Positions 21,101-31,915 of a stretch of 64,000 nt of DNA are shown here, one piece after another; positions within the stretch are counted from its first letter, which is position 1, and each line of letters begins with the position of its first letter. The translations under genes and the position numbers were made by a program. Location: assembly GCA_949825045.1 (NCBI GenBank), contig OX463813.1, positions 29,060,001 through 29,124,000 on the forward strand. Reading direction: 5' to 3'. The stretch comes from Argyresthia goedartella (taxonomy: Eukaryota; Arthropoda; Insecta; Lepidoptera; Argyresthiidae). The notes under the pieces are model-generated. The model worked only from the letters and a program-made list of their open reading frames with translations, was not told the origin of the DNA and did not search any database.

Positions 21101-24100
21101 AGCGCGAAACCGGAACCTCTCGTTTGTGAGACATGTCACTACCGCCACGCCACGCCAGCGCGAAACCGGAACCTCTCGTTTGTGAGACATATCTCTACCG
21201 CCACGCCAGCGCGAAACCGGAACCTCTCGTTTGTGAGACATATCTCTACCGCCACGCCAGCGCGAAACCGGAACCTCTCGTTTGTGAGACATATCTCTAC
21301 CGCCACGCCAGCGCGAAACCGGAACCTCTCGTTTGTGAGACATATCTCTATTGCCACGCCAGCGCGAAACCGGAACCTCTCGTTTGTGAGACATAACTCT
21401 ACCGCCACGCCACGCCAGTGCGAAACCGGAACCTCTCGTTTGTGAGACATATCTCTACCGCCACGCCAGCGCGAAACCGGAACCTCTCGTTTGTGAGACA
21501 TAGCTCTACCGCCACGCCAGCGCGAAACCGGAACCTCTCGTTTGTGAGACATATCTCTACCGCCACGCCAGCGCGAAACCGGAACCTATCTTTTGTAAGA
21601 CATATCTCTACCGCCACGCCAGCGCGAAACCGGAACCTCTCGTTTGTGAGACATATCTTTACCGCCACGCCAGCGCGAAACCGGAACCCCTCGTTTGTGA
21701 GACATATCTCTACCGCCACGCCAGCGCGAAACCGGAACCTCTCGTTTGTGAGACATATCTCTACCGCCACGCCAGCGCGAAACCGGAACCTCTCGTTTGT
21801 GAGACATGTCACTACCGCCACGCCACGCCAGCGCGAAACCGGAACCTCTCGTTTGTGAGACATATCTCTACCGCCACGCCAGCGCGAAACCGGAACCTTT
21901 TGTTTGTGGGACATATCTCTACCGCCACGCCAGCGCGAAACCGGAACCTCTCGTTTGTGAGACATATCTCTACCGCTACGCCAGCGCGAAACCGGAACCT
22001 CTCGTTTGTGAGACATATCTCTACCGCCACGCCAGCGCGAAACCGGAACCTCTCGTTTGTGAGACATATCTCTATTGCCACGCCAGCGCGAAACCGGAAC
22101 CTCTCGTTTGTGAGACATAACTCTACCGCCACGCCACGCCAGCGCGAAACCGGAACCTCTCGTTTGTGAGACATATCTCTACCGCCACGCCAGCGCGAAA
22201 CCGGAACCTCTCGTTTGTGAGACATAGCTCTACCGCCACGCCAGCGCGAAACCGGAACCTCTCGTTTGTGAGACATATCTCTACCGCCACGCCAGCGCGA
22301 AACCGGAACCTCTCGTTTGTGAGACATAGCTCTACCGCCACGCCAGCGCGAAACCGGAACCTCTCGTTTGTGAGACATATCTCTACCGCCACGCCAGCGC
22401 GAAACCGGAACCTCTCTTTTGTAAGACATATCTCTACCGCCACGCCAGCGCGAAACCGGAACCTCTCGTTTGTGAGACATATCTTTACCGCCACGCCAGC
22501 GCGAAACCGGAACCTCTCGTTTGTGAGACATATCTCTACCGCCACGCCAGCGCGAAACCGGAACCTCTCGTTTGTGAGACATATCTCTACCGCCACGCCA
22601 GCGCGAAACCGGAACCTCTCGTTTGTGAGACATAGCTCTACCGCCACGCCAGCGCGAAACCGGAACCTCTCGTTTGTGAGACATATCTCTACCGCCACGC
22701 CAGCGCGAAACCGGAACCTCTCTTTTGTAAGACATATCTCTACCGCCACGCCAGCGCGAAACCGGAACCTCTCTTTTGTAAGACATATCTCTACCGCCAC
22801 GCCAGCGCGAAACCGGAACCTCTCGTTTGTGAGACATATCTTTACCGCCACGCCAGCGCGAAACCGGAACCTCTCGTTTGTGAGACATATCTCTACCGCC
22901 ACGCCAGCGCGAAACCGGAACCTCTCGTTTGTGAGACATATCTCTACCGCCACGCCAGCGCGAAACCGGAACCTCTCGTTTGTGAGACATAGCTCTACCG
23001 CCACGCCAGCGCGAAACCGGAACCTCTCGTTTGTGAGACATATCTCTTCCGCCACGCCAGCGCGAAACCGGAACCTCTCTTTTGTAAGACATATCTCTAC
23101 CGCCACGCCAGCGCGAAACCGGAACCTCTCGTTTGTGAGACATATCTCTACCGCCACGCCAGCGCGAAACCGGAACCTCTCTTTTGTAAGACATATCTCT
23201 ACCGCCACGCCAGCGCAAAACCGGAACCTCTCGTTTGTGAGACATAACTCTACCGCCACGCCACGCCAGCGCGAAACCGGAACCTCTCGTTTGTGAGACA
23301 TATCTCTACCGCCACGCCAGCGCGAAACCGGAACCTCTCGTTTGTGAGACATAGCTCTACCGCCACGCCAGCGCGAAACCGGAACCTCTCGTTTGTGAGA
23401 CATATCTCTACCGCCACGCCAGCGCGAAACCGGAACTTCTCTTTTGTAAGACATATCTCTACCGCCACGCCAGCGCGAAACCGGAACCTCTCGTTTGTGA
23501 GACATATCTTTACCGCCACGCCAGCGCGAAACCGGAACCTCTCGTTTGTGAGACATATCTCTACCGCCACGCCAGCGCGAAACCGGAACCTCTCGTTTGT
23601 GAGACATATCTCTACCGCCACGCCAGCGCGAAACCGGAACCTCTCGTTTGTGAGACATAGCTCTACCGCCACGCCAGCGCGAAACCGGAACCTCTCGTTT
23701 GTGAGACATATCTCTACCGCCACGCCAGCGCGAAACCGGAACCTCTCTTTTGTAAGACATATCTCTACCGCCACGCCAGCGCAAAACCGGAACCTCTCGT
23801 TTGTGAGACATATCTCTACCGCCACGCCAGCGCGAAACCGGAACCTCTCTTTTGTAAGACATATCTCTACCGCCACGCCAGCGCAAAACCGGAACCTCTC
23901 GTTTGTGAGACATATCTCTACCGCCACGACAGCGCGAAACCGGAACCTCTCGTTTGTGAGACATATCTCTACCGCCACGCCAGCGCGAAACCGGAACCTC
24001 TCTTTTGTAAGACATATCTCTACCGCCACGCCAGCGCAAAACCGGAACCTCTCGTTTGTGAGACATATCTCTACCGCCACGCCAGCGCGAAACCGGAACC

Positions 24101-24566
24101 TCTCGTTTGTGAGACATATCTCTACCGCCACGCCAGCGCGAAACCGGAACCTCTCTTTTGTAAGACATATCTCTACCGCCACGCCAGCGCAAAACCGGAA
24201 CCTCTCGTTTGTGAGACATATCTCTACCGCCACGACAGCGCGAAACCGGAACCTCTCGTTTGTGAGACATATCTCTACCGCCACGCCAGCGCGAAACCGG
24301 AACCTCTCGTTTGTGAGACATAGCTCTACCGCCACGCCAGCGCGAAACCGGAACCTCTCGTTTGTGAGACATATCTCTACCGCCACGCCACGCCAGCGCG
24401 AAACCGGAACCACTCGTTTGTGAGACATATCTCTACCGCCACGCCACGCCAGCGCGAAACCGGAACCACTCGTTTGTGAGACATATCTCTACCGCCACGC
24501 CAGCGCGACACCGGAACCTCTCGTTTGTGAGACATATCTCTACCGCCACGCCAGCGCCAGCGCCAT
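18186..24566. repeat. 51-bp satellite array derived from a SINE-B head
   Basis: About 125 head-to-tail copies of a 51-bp unit, for example CATATCTCTACCGCCACGCC followed by AGCGCGAAACCGGAACCTCT and CGTTTGTGAGA. The first unit (18188 onward) still reads CCCCGGCCGGGATGCGAAAC. This aligns with the minus-strand SINE-B head (CCCCAGCCGGGGATCGAACC at 17590), and the match continues through ACCTCTCG to the ACCGCA-CGCCA region. Some units carry a 5-bp CACGC duplication, giving 56 bp. Variants such as CTTTTGTAAGAC and CATAGCTC are shared between distant units, and larger blocks repeat at 984, 673 and 1,127 bp. Because 51 is a multiple of three, long frames stay open on both strands. I regard them as artefacts, not genes. 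Confidence 0.95.
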
Positions 24567-24935
24567 AGAGATCGACAATGTCATGAAATGATCATTCTAC
24601 AGAGTGTATCCACTGTATCCGCTGAGATGAGGTTTGTACTGACAAACAACAAGTTTAGTTTAATTTATATGATGACCTGCCTAATATTACATTTGTATTA
24701 CAAGCTCCTACTTACTAATAAAAACTACCTAGGTACTTGTTATTTAATATTTATCAGAGAAGATATTATATTGGATATCTTTATGACTCCTATATTACGA
24801 TGGGCAATATACTTTAAGACATTATCTTTTGTACTATACTCGAAAAGAGTACTATGTATTCAGTTCTTACAAATATGTTATCATCTGTATAAGGCAGTTG
24901 CAATAAAGATTCTGATTCTGATTCTGATTCTGTCG
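24567..24935 (+). repeat. Probable retroposon 3' end with (GATTCT)n tail
   Basis: The sequence after the satellite ends in AATAAAGATTCT followed by further GATTCT repeats (about 24902-24933), typical of a non-LTR element tail. The 131-codon open frame here has no recognisable domain. Confidence 0.4.
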
Positions 24936-24982
24936 TTTTCTAAAGTACGCCCGACTCAAGAGAAGTTATTTACACGACACTG

Positions 24983-25177
24983 AATAAACATAAACATTTA
25001 CATACAGGCTCATACATTGCTTCTGGCCCCACACTGGGATACCCTGTGTCGTGGGTACCAGAAACAGCGACTTCACACAAATAAACATCCAAGACCTGGG
25101 GTTTTTTTTTACCCCCAGCCGGGGATCGAACCCGGGACCTCTCGAATGGTAGGCAGAGCCACAACCGCTGCGCCACA
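24983..25177 (-). repeat. SINE-B copy
   Basis: The minus-strand head has the A-box region GTGGCTCTGCC and B box GGGTTCGATCCCCGGC, an A/T homopolymer, a body with GCTGTTTCTGGTACCCACGA and an ATGTTTATGTTTAT tail at its 3' end (low-coordinate side). Confidence 0.85.
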
Positions 25178-26343
25178 AAAGTAAGCAGTAAAATATGATT
25201 AAATTGTGCCCTTACTACGCAACGCTTGCTGCCGCGCTCGCAATGTCGCGACGTGTCCGCACGCTGTGCTTATATCAGGACAAATTGAACTTGCAATTTG
25301 CGAAACAAAATTATGCGAGCTAATAATAAAACTATTTCTTTTGTTACAAGCGATACGTAACATAACAAAACAACATCCAGTATATATGATAACACAACTT
25401 AGGTACGTTAGATGAATAGATTGGTATATATCTGAAGACCAAAAAAAAAAATATAAATAAGAAACCTGATAAGTAAGAGTTTAACTCGCATGGAGAGGGT
25501 TCCGTGAGATAAATGTGTTTATAAATGCAGACATTTTCATTTTACATGTCACACGGTACACTTTGCAAATCTTTGTTTTAAATTTTATGATTAACTCCAA
25601 AAAGTGCCTACCAAATTATTTTTTTATTTATTTTCTTAAGGAAGGAATACGAACAACGAAATTTTCTGAAATGAGCGAAAAAAAACTTAATTACTGATTC
25701 GCGCGACTAAATTACTGAATGGTTTAGCCAACACTTATTGGCTCAATAAAAACTGTCTGAGCGAAGTTGTGGGTCAGGGTAGGTTTAGGTTGAACATGTA
25801 AGAACAAAAAATCCAACGCTCCTTTTGTATTTTATGTATATAGTCGCGCAAATCAGTAATTTTGTCAGACGAAGCCAATATTTCTAGTTGCGCTAATTTT
25901 TGTAGCTATTCAGTAATTCAGTCACCCAAAACCAGTATTTTCAATCAAAAACTGGATGACAGTCATACGTTTAAATACTACCTATTTCTTGGCAACACCG
26001 CCCTAGGGTACAATACGGCTTAATTGGGCAAACTAAAGTAATATGCATGTGTGCATGTTATTCCGTCGTACGTCGTATTTGCCTCTATCTTTAGTGAACA
26101 GTAGTGTGAGACTGATCACGTCAGACGACCCCTAATTTCGGAAGGAGTATGTTTCCATTTGTTAGAAAATAAATGAAGGCAACAAATATATTGTTTACCA
26201 ATATCAATAAGTTTTTCACACCTTTCATTTGGAAAAGTAAGTTTTGCTCCACGACGAGAGGGAGCAAAATGCTACTTTTCTATTCAAGCTACTTTTTTAA
26301 TTTATTCATTGCCATGTAGCATTTACGCAATGAGCACAGAATA
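25178..26343. other. Intergenic, no gene
   Basis: AT-rich. The phrase GGTTGAACATGTAAGAACAA near 25790 recurs near 51793. I see no coding potential. Confidence 0.4.
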
Positions 26344-26490
26344 AATAATCGAATGTTATTATGAAATTATATTACAATCGACTACGATGGCGCAGTCGAT
26401 TGTAATATAATCCCGGGGTTCGATGTCTGTTATTATGATATAATTAATATTGATATCCGAAATCATTGTAATATTCGATTCGATTATTTT
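26344..26490. repeat. Foldback element with perfect 18-bp hairpin
   Basis: ATTATATTACAATCGACT (26366-26383) is followed by ten bases and then its exact reverse complement (26394-26411). Outer AATAATCGAAT and ATTCGATTATT blocks mirror each other more loosely. Type unknown; a short MITE-like element is likely. Confidence 0.45.
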
Positions 26491-26940
26491 TACACATTAG
26501 TAAAAGTACACAGGAATATTTTATCTGTGGTGATCCTAATCCTTCACAATCCACCATTATAAAAAAACAGTTTTGTTTACGTTGTACGATTACTGTAAAA
26601 GTGGTGAAAGTATAATTCAAAGAATAGTTTTTTTAGAGCATTTGTAATTTCTTTATTGTACTACACAAAACAGTCATACAGATAACTTATAATAGAAAAA
26701 ACATGTACAAAGGCGAGCTTATCTCTCAAAAGAGATTTCTCCCAGCAAACCAAGATGGTAGGAGAGGTGATGGTTGAGCGGGGGAAGACCTGCGCGTACA
26801 ATAAAACTCTATGAATACTACGACTAATATATACTACAAACAACTGATAACCCTAATTGCTAAAAATAGACTGCATACACAATTACTTAAATACAACGTA
26901 AAAATATGAATAAACCGTATAATAAACTAATACATACAAA

Positions 26941-26947
<7 letters not shown>
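26491..26947. other. Intergenic, no gene
   Basis: AT-rich sequence leading into the (TA)n tract; nothing recognised. Confidence 0.4.

Positions 26948-26991
<44 letters not shown>
26948..26991. repeat. (TA)n microsatellite at left tip of inverted repeat
   Basis: A run of about 22 TA units abuts the left arm of the large inverted repeat. A shorter run lies at the opposite tip (33739-33756). Confidence 0.9.
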
Positions 26992-26996
<5 letters not shown>

Positions 26997-28822
26997 TTGG
27001 TATCTATTTGGCGTCCACTATGGCCTTTTTTGCATATGATGTGGCGTCCACCTGCTTTCGGCGTCCGGTATACGGACGTCACATCGGCAATAGGTCACAT
27101 CACAGAAAGCACATCACAGAAATGTTAAGATTTTTATTTTTACTCGGACGTCATTCAGTCCTTAGTATGCCTTGACTGTACATTTCTTTAGTTCTGCTAT
27201 TTTCCCCATCAAATTACAGTGGCGCTAGAGTCGCAAGAAACACTTTCATGATAGGCCGCATTTGACGTCCGCTCGAAGAATGAGACGTTGCCAAATTTCT
27301 CCATACTGATTTTTTTATCGGAGCGTGTGGAGTTACGTACCTACATAGTCCACAGTTTAATATGATTGAAGTGTTCGTTGATTTCGAAGTTTGCGTTCAT
27401 AATAATTTATTTGCCTTGGAAGTAATTGTGAAAAAACATAAAGAAATGCATGTTTAGATACTATATACAATGTCTAGATGAAAGTGAAAATGAAATTTAT
27501 TCACCAAAGTAATATACAGATGAAAGATACATTGGAACCTTAAACTAGTTTAATAAACCTGTATTTTAAGGCCCATCTGCCTCTCCCTTTAGACACTATT
27601 TAATGTGTGAAAGAATGAAGTAACCTAGGAACATTTAACTTAAAATTTGATTATGAATAAGATGTTTTATAATTAGATAGTAAATGGTGGAACCCAAACT
27701 AGTCAGGGCCTGTCCTATGGGATCCTTTATGATTCATTAAAAGTTATACAAACAAGACGGTTTATTATTATATTATTATATTATATTATTATTAGAAAAA
27801 GTAGGTAATATAATGATTGCAGCTCAAACATGCGTAATAAAATAATAGAAAATGATTTCAAATTGAGTTCAGCGACAACACAAACTCTTTCAAACCCTTA
27901 TTTTATTTCCTGAAAGGGTTTGTAGGCAAAACTATGGGTATTTTGGATCCTGTTAAGTAGATGGAAAGGAAAAATCAGGGAAACGGCGTGCAAATATGGT
28001 CCTGGTAAGTACCCGTACGTGAAGTTCTATCATTATTATACGAAGGCTCCATCTGAAGAATTGAGTAACCTAAAGTAAGAGATAATACTATGTAGTAGCG
28101 CATCCAGCGGTCATCACTCAACACTGTATTTGAGGGTATTGGTGTTTTCTTTTCGTTTCCTCCCGCACCTCCGACATCGGTCGTTCGTCATTCACGTTTT
28201 CAGTTTCGATCACTCAGCAAGCATCTTTCGATTTCTAAAAAGTAAGTTAAAACTTCGCCATGCCGAAACGAAAAGATTATGAAAACAGAAGTGTTATCTC
28301 AAGGAAGCTAAGAAAACTTGAAAAAAAGAAGATGGAGAAAAATAAATATCGACGTAAAAGGACTATTTCATCGTTGCGAAAGAAGGTTCGAGATCTCTAG
28401 GGGAAAAAGATAATTTTACTTGTCTTTGTGCCTATAAATTACGCAACGTACTTAATTCGCAACCAGGTTGGCTTTCCAAGCCCTCCACTGCAGAGTTATA
28501 ATACAGCTACTTATACAATGCCTTGGCAGTGACGCGAAAGATAGTGTCGCGCTAGATGGTGAAGCGCTATCCCTGATGAAGATCCAACATACACCACTAC
28601 ATATGCAGGTTATTTAGGCATGTTTGACACAAAGCTGTATAAATTGAAATAAGTGAATAAGGGAAATATTTTGTTCGCCGAGTGTCTCAAAAGTTTCATG
28701 TTTTTATTTTTTATCACCACCTGTCTTAACCCTGACTCGGCTGTTCTGTAAACACTATTCCAGGATTTTCCATGGAACAGAATGGCTTTGTCGTTGGCAT
28801 ACCAAAAGGTCTCGGCATCCAG
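26992..28822 (+). repeat. Left arm of a 6.7-kb inverted-repeat element
   Basis: This arm is the reverse complement of 31916-33738, with scattered substitutions and indels. Landmarks are ACATCTTGGTATCTATTTGG at the tip, the CAGCGGTCATCACTCAACAC region, and the LINE-derived CCAAAAGGTCTCGGCATCC at the inner end. The tip contains GGCGTCC three times and an imperfect palindrome (GGCGTCCGGTATACGGACGT). It includes a 46-codon ORF. Confidence 0.85.
28260..28400 (+). CDS. Small basic ORF in the left arm, function unknown
   Basis: A 46-residue frame, about half Lys or Arg, begins MPKRKDYENRSVISRKLRKL and continues with a Lys-rich, probably helical stretch, ending in TAG. A good 5' splice-site sequence, GTAAGT, lies 18 bases upstream (28242-28247). 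The mirror copy in the right arm keeps the ATG and most residues. It could be the first exon of a lost transposon gene or a chance frame preserved by recent duplication. I do not recognise the family. Confidence 0.35.
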   Translation: MPKRKDYENRSVISRKLRKLEKKKMEKNKYRRKRTISSLRKKVRDL

Positions 28823-30460
28823 GATGCGAAGATGTAGAAGGTTATTTATATAAATAACGAAAAACGTGGGACTCAGGATGCTGCCTTGAGGGACTCTGAA
28901 ACTCACTGGAGCCGATTCCTTCGTCTCTGAGCAGGGATTGATCCTAAGACACTGTCTCCTTTCCATTAGGTAACTCCTCAACCATTTTAGTGTTAACCCT
29001 CCAATGCCCAATCGTTCTACTTTTGTAACAGGATTGGTATGGAGATAGTGTTGAACGCCTTCACTAGGCCAGAAAATACTAAGATATCTCTCACCTAAGT
29101 CTATATGCGAAGCTACTAGGTTAGTGAGTAGAGTGGTAGCATCTCCAGTCGATTTGTTTCCGCGGAAACCAAATTGTCTACCTGCTAGTAATCTCAGCTT
29201 CTCTAGGTAGTCGATTAGGCGGTTGTTTACCAACTTCTCAAGCATCTTCGACATTGTGTTCAGGAGCGAGATTGGTATTTAGTGCCTCACATCGGTTTTA
29301 GATCCACCTTTATGAAAAAGTGACACGTTGGCTATTTTCCATGCTTCCAGAAATATGCCAGTGGATTTTTTAATTTAAGATATATTTTAGGTTGTGATAT
29401 GCTATCATATGGATTAATTTTGTTAAGAATTTGAATTTGCATATTAATAATCACAAGACTCAAGTTGAAAATTTGTGAGAGCGCTTTTACTATTTTATCG
29501 GCTATGACCTTGATGAGCAAGTTATTGAAGTTGTCAGGAGTTGGATCACCGCTGTGTCGTCTGTAGAGTTAAGAAAGATTGTTGTTTAGGGTCATGTGGT
29601 CGAGATTTTGACCGACTTTAGCAATGTATTTGTTGAGAATGGCCTTGACACTATTTTTTAATGTCGAGCAGTTAGAGTGAATACTTTTGTAAAGGCGTTT
29701 GGAAGCATATTATCTGATAGGTTTCCATAACTGTTTGGGATTGCCCTGGCTGTCTTCTAGCTCTTTAGCTTCGTGAGTTGTTTTGAGTCGGTGTAACAGA
29801 TCGTTTTTAGTACCTCTAGTAAGTGACCCTGAGTAAATTGTTAATGCTATCTTTATTTGTTCCAAGCGCAGCTTATCTTAGGAGACCGGGCGTGATTCAA
29901 GGCTTTAAGTTGAGTTTCGATCTGCTAATTTATCTATGAAGTATTTATCGCAACATCTATGTTTGGAGAATTAATGTGAAAATCTCTACGGCTTTCAGTG
30001 TTAATGACTGCTTTCCAGTCTTCCAGTCCCAGGTAATTTCTGACTGCATCATAGTTTACTTTTTTTTCTTGACGATTTCATACTCACGATGCTTTGGTGT
30101 GCTTAAAACCATGGCAATATCATGATTGGTAATGCTGGTCAATAAATATCGCGGATTCCGCCCCGTACCTAGTCCTTTTAAATATGTGATCGAGGCAGTT
30201 TTCCATCCTAGTTGGTTTTGTATTGGCTGGATTATTCCAGCCCCTGTCCATGCTCGGCTAGGCGACACAGGTTTTATATTTTGTGGCTATCGTCTTCATC
30301 TGGCATTATGTTGATATTTATGTCCCCTGCAAATATGATGAAAGAGTTTATCTTTAGCGACTCAAGTAGAATGTCTACGGATGAGATGAAGCCAAGGTTC
30401 ATCGTCAACGTTGCATATTGAGAGTGTGCGATAGGTCCCGATAACCTTGGGCCCATTTTT
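28720..30460 (-). pseudogene. Decayed LINE (endonuclease and RT remnants)
   Basis: Read on the minus strand, 30456-30280 encodes AGDININIMP, an endonuclease GDFN-type motif, and 30268-30060 encodes TSITNHDIAMV, the degraded SDH block. Reverse transcriptase follows at 29254-28720, with KMLEKLVNNRLIDYL, QFGFRGNKST, VPQGSILSPTFFVIYIN and WYAND in place of the catalytic YADD. Frameshifts and stops interrupt the stretch between. The missing Asp means the RT is dead. It is an apurinic-endonuclease type non-LTR retrotransposon of the jockey/CR1 kind; the exact clade is not determined. Its 3' part lies inside the left arm and recurs in the right arm. Confidence 0.75.
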
Positions 30461-31915
30461 GATGTCTACAACCACGCCATTAGCATCTTTTACGTCAGGT
30501 TCATACGTCAGCAATTCCTACCGTCCCCCACCAGCTTTATTCATGTATTTGGTGGAGTTAAATTGACGTAACTCTCTATTTGCCTTATAACAGAATTACT
30601 GTTTAAATGACATTTGGTTAAATACCATGAAGTCCATATTAATATCCGTTCGTTTCAGTGCAATGATAAATAACATCATCAAAGTTTCTGTTAATGCTAC
30701 GAATATTAAATGTCATTAGTTTTAAATTATACTGAGAGCTTATGTCACTTTTGGAGCTCTCTTAAACGTTTGGTTTTGTGCAGCTTACATTTTGATTACT
30801 ATCTATTTCATCAGTTATATTTTTAGACATTACTTATATATATGTCAAAACAAATATAAGCTCCTACATAACTACTGCTACAGCTCATTGAAATGTGAAG
30901 GTCGTTCACACATTTCAATGCTCTAGGGAATTACGAGGAACAATCAATCCGCATCATTCATTCGCCTTCCATTACCTCTCACTTTTACTGAATTGTCTGC
31001 CGTAGCGCATTGTCATACTAAAATCAACACACTACCACAATAATAGCCGGGAAAAAAAAATTGAAAAAATGCCTAAGCTATCAAATCTTGATTTTCCGCA
31101 GAAATCTGTTTTTTTTAAGGTTTACAATTTTTGCGGATAAAAGAAAAGATAAGCCAAAGTTGAGAATCAAGTCAAAATAAGCGTTACCCCATTATATAAT
31201 GATCATTTTGTGATTTTTATAGTAGGTTTCATTGGAACATCATTATAACAATTTGAATCCAATTCATTTTTGTTAACGGTGGCAAGAGGCAAATTCGGCC
31301 AGGATCAGTGGAAGACATGGAAAAGGCACAAAAGGAAGGGAATGGAAAACTAATATATCACAGTAGTGAGATTTGTCGTTATGACAATATAATTAAAATA
31401 AATAAATTATATTTCTTCGACTAGGCAGGGCTGTATTCTCCTTTAGACCACAATATTTTTTATTTTATTTTTCAAATAGTTCAAAATTTTAAATACCTGT
31501 GCAACTTACTATCTATCTATGGGAGATCGTCAGCTGAATAAAATTATTAATTAATAGTTCACCCGTACTCTTCTCAGCTTTCTTAAGCCATTTTTTCATT
31601 AAAAAATGGTATGTGGATTATCATTGTCTTCTTTGTGAGGTAAAATTAATTTCAGTCATCGTTTTATCTTTGGAAAGTGTCTAATATGTATTTCTTTAAT
31701 TTGGTGAGAATGAGTCAGAAAGACCATTGTAGTACTTCTGCTGATGAAGTCAACAGCACTTTTAATTTAAAAAATATAATTTACCACAATTTTTCTGTAA
31801 CACGAATTGTTCTGATTTTATCCGACAGTAGCCGAATCACATCCTAAATTCTCTACTAAAGTACGGTCGCCGAGCAGAAGGAATTTCATACATCTACCCC
31901 TAGCTACTGGTCTCT
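28823..31915. other. Unpaired centre of the inverted-repeat element
   Basis: It holds most of the decayed LINE on the minus strand down from about 30730. Beyond that, 30731-31915 is AT-rich with no gene, apart from a small hairpin at 30889-30922 (CATTGAAATGTGAA against TTCACACATTTCAATG). Confidence 0.5.

Noticed and set aside
18135..24428. Long repetitive open frames on both strands, up to about 750 codons (17-residue periods such as MSHKREVPVSRWRGGRD)
   Set aside because: The 51-bp unit is a multiple of three, so frames without a stop in one unit stay open for the whole array in several frames and on both strands. They end only at 5-bp unit variants. No promoter or independent protein feature is seen.
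18186..24566. Possible CRISPR-like or spacer-containing array
   Set aside because: Units are contiguous with no unique spacers, and the genome is eukaryotic.
24966..25178. Minus-strand frames with SRGPGFDPRLGV and RSRVRSPAGG
   Set aside because: Same SINE-B head in two frames.
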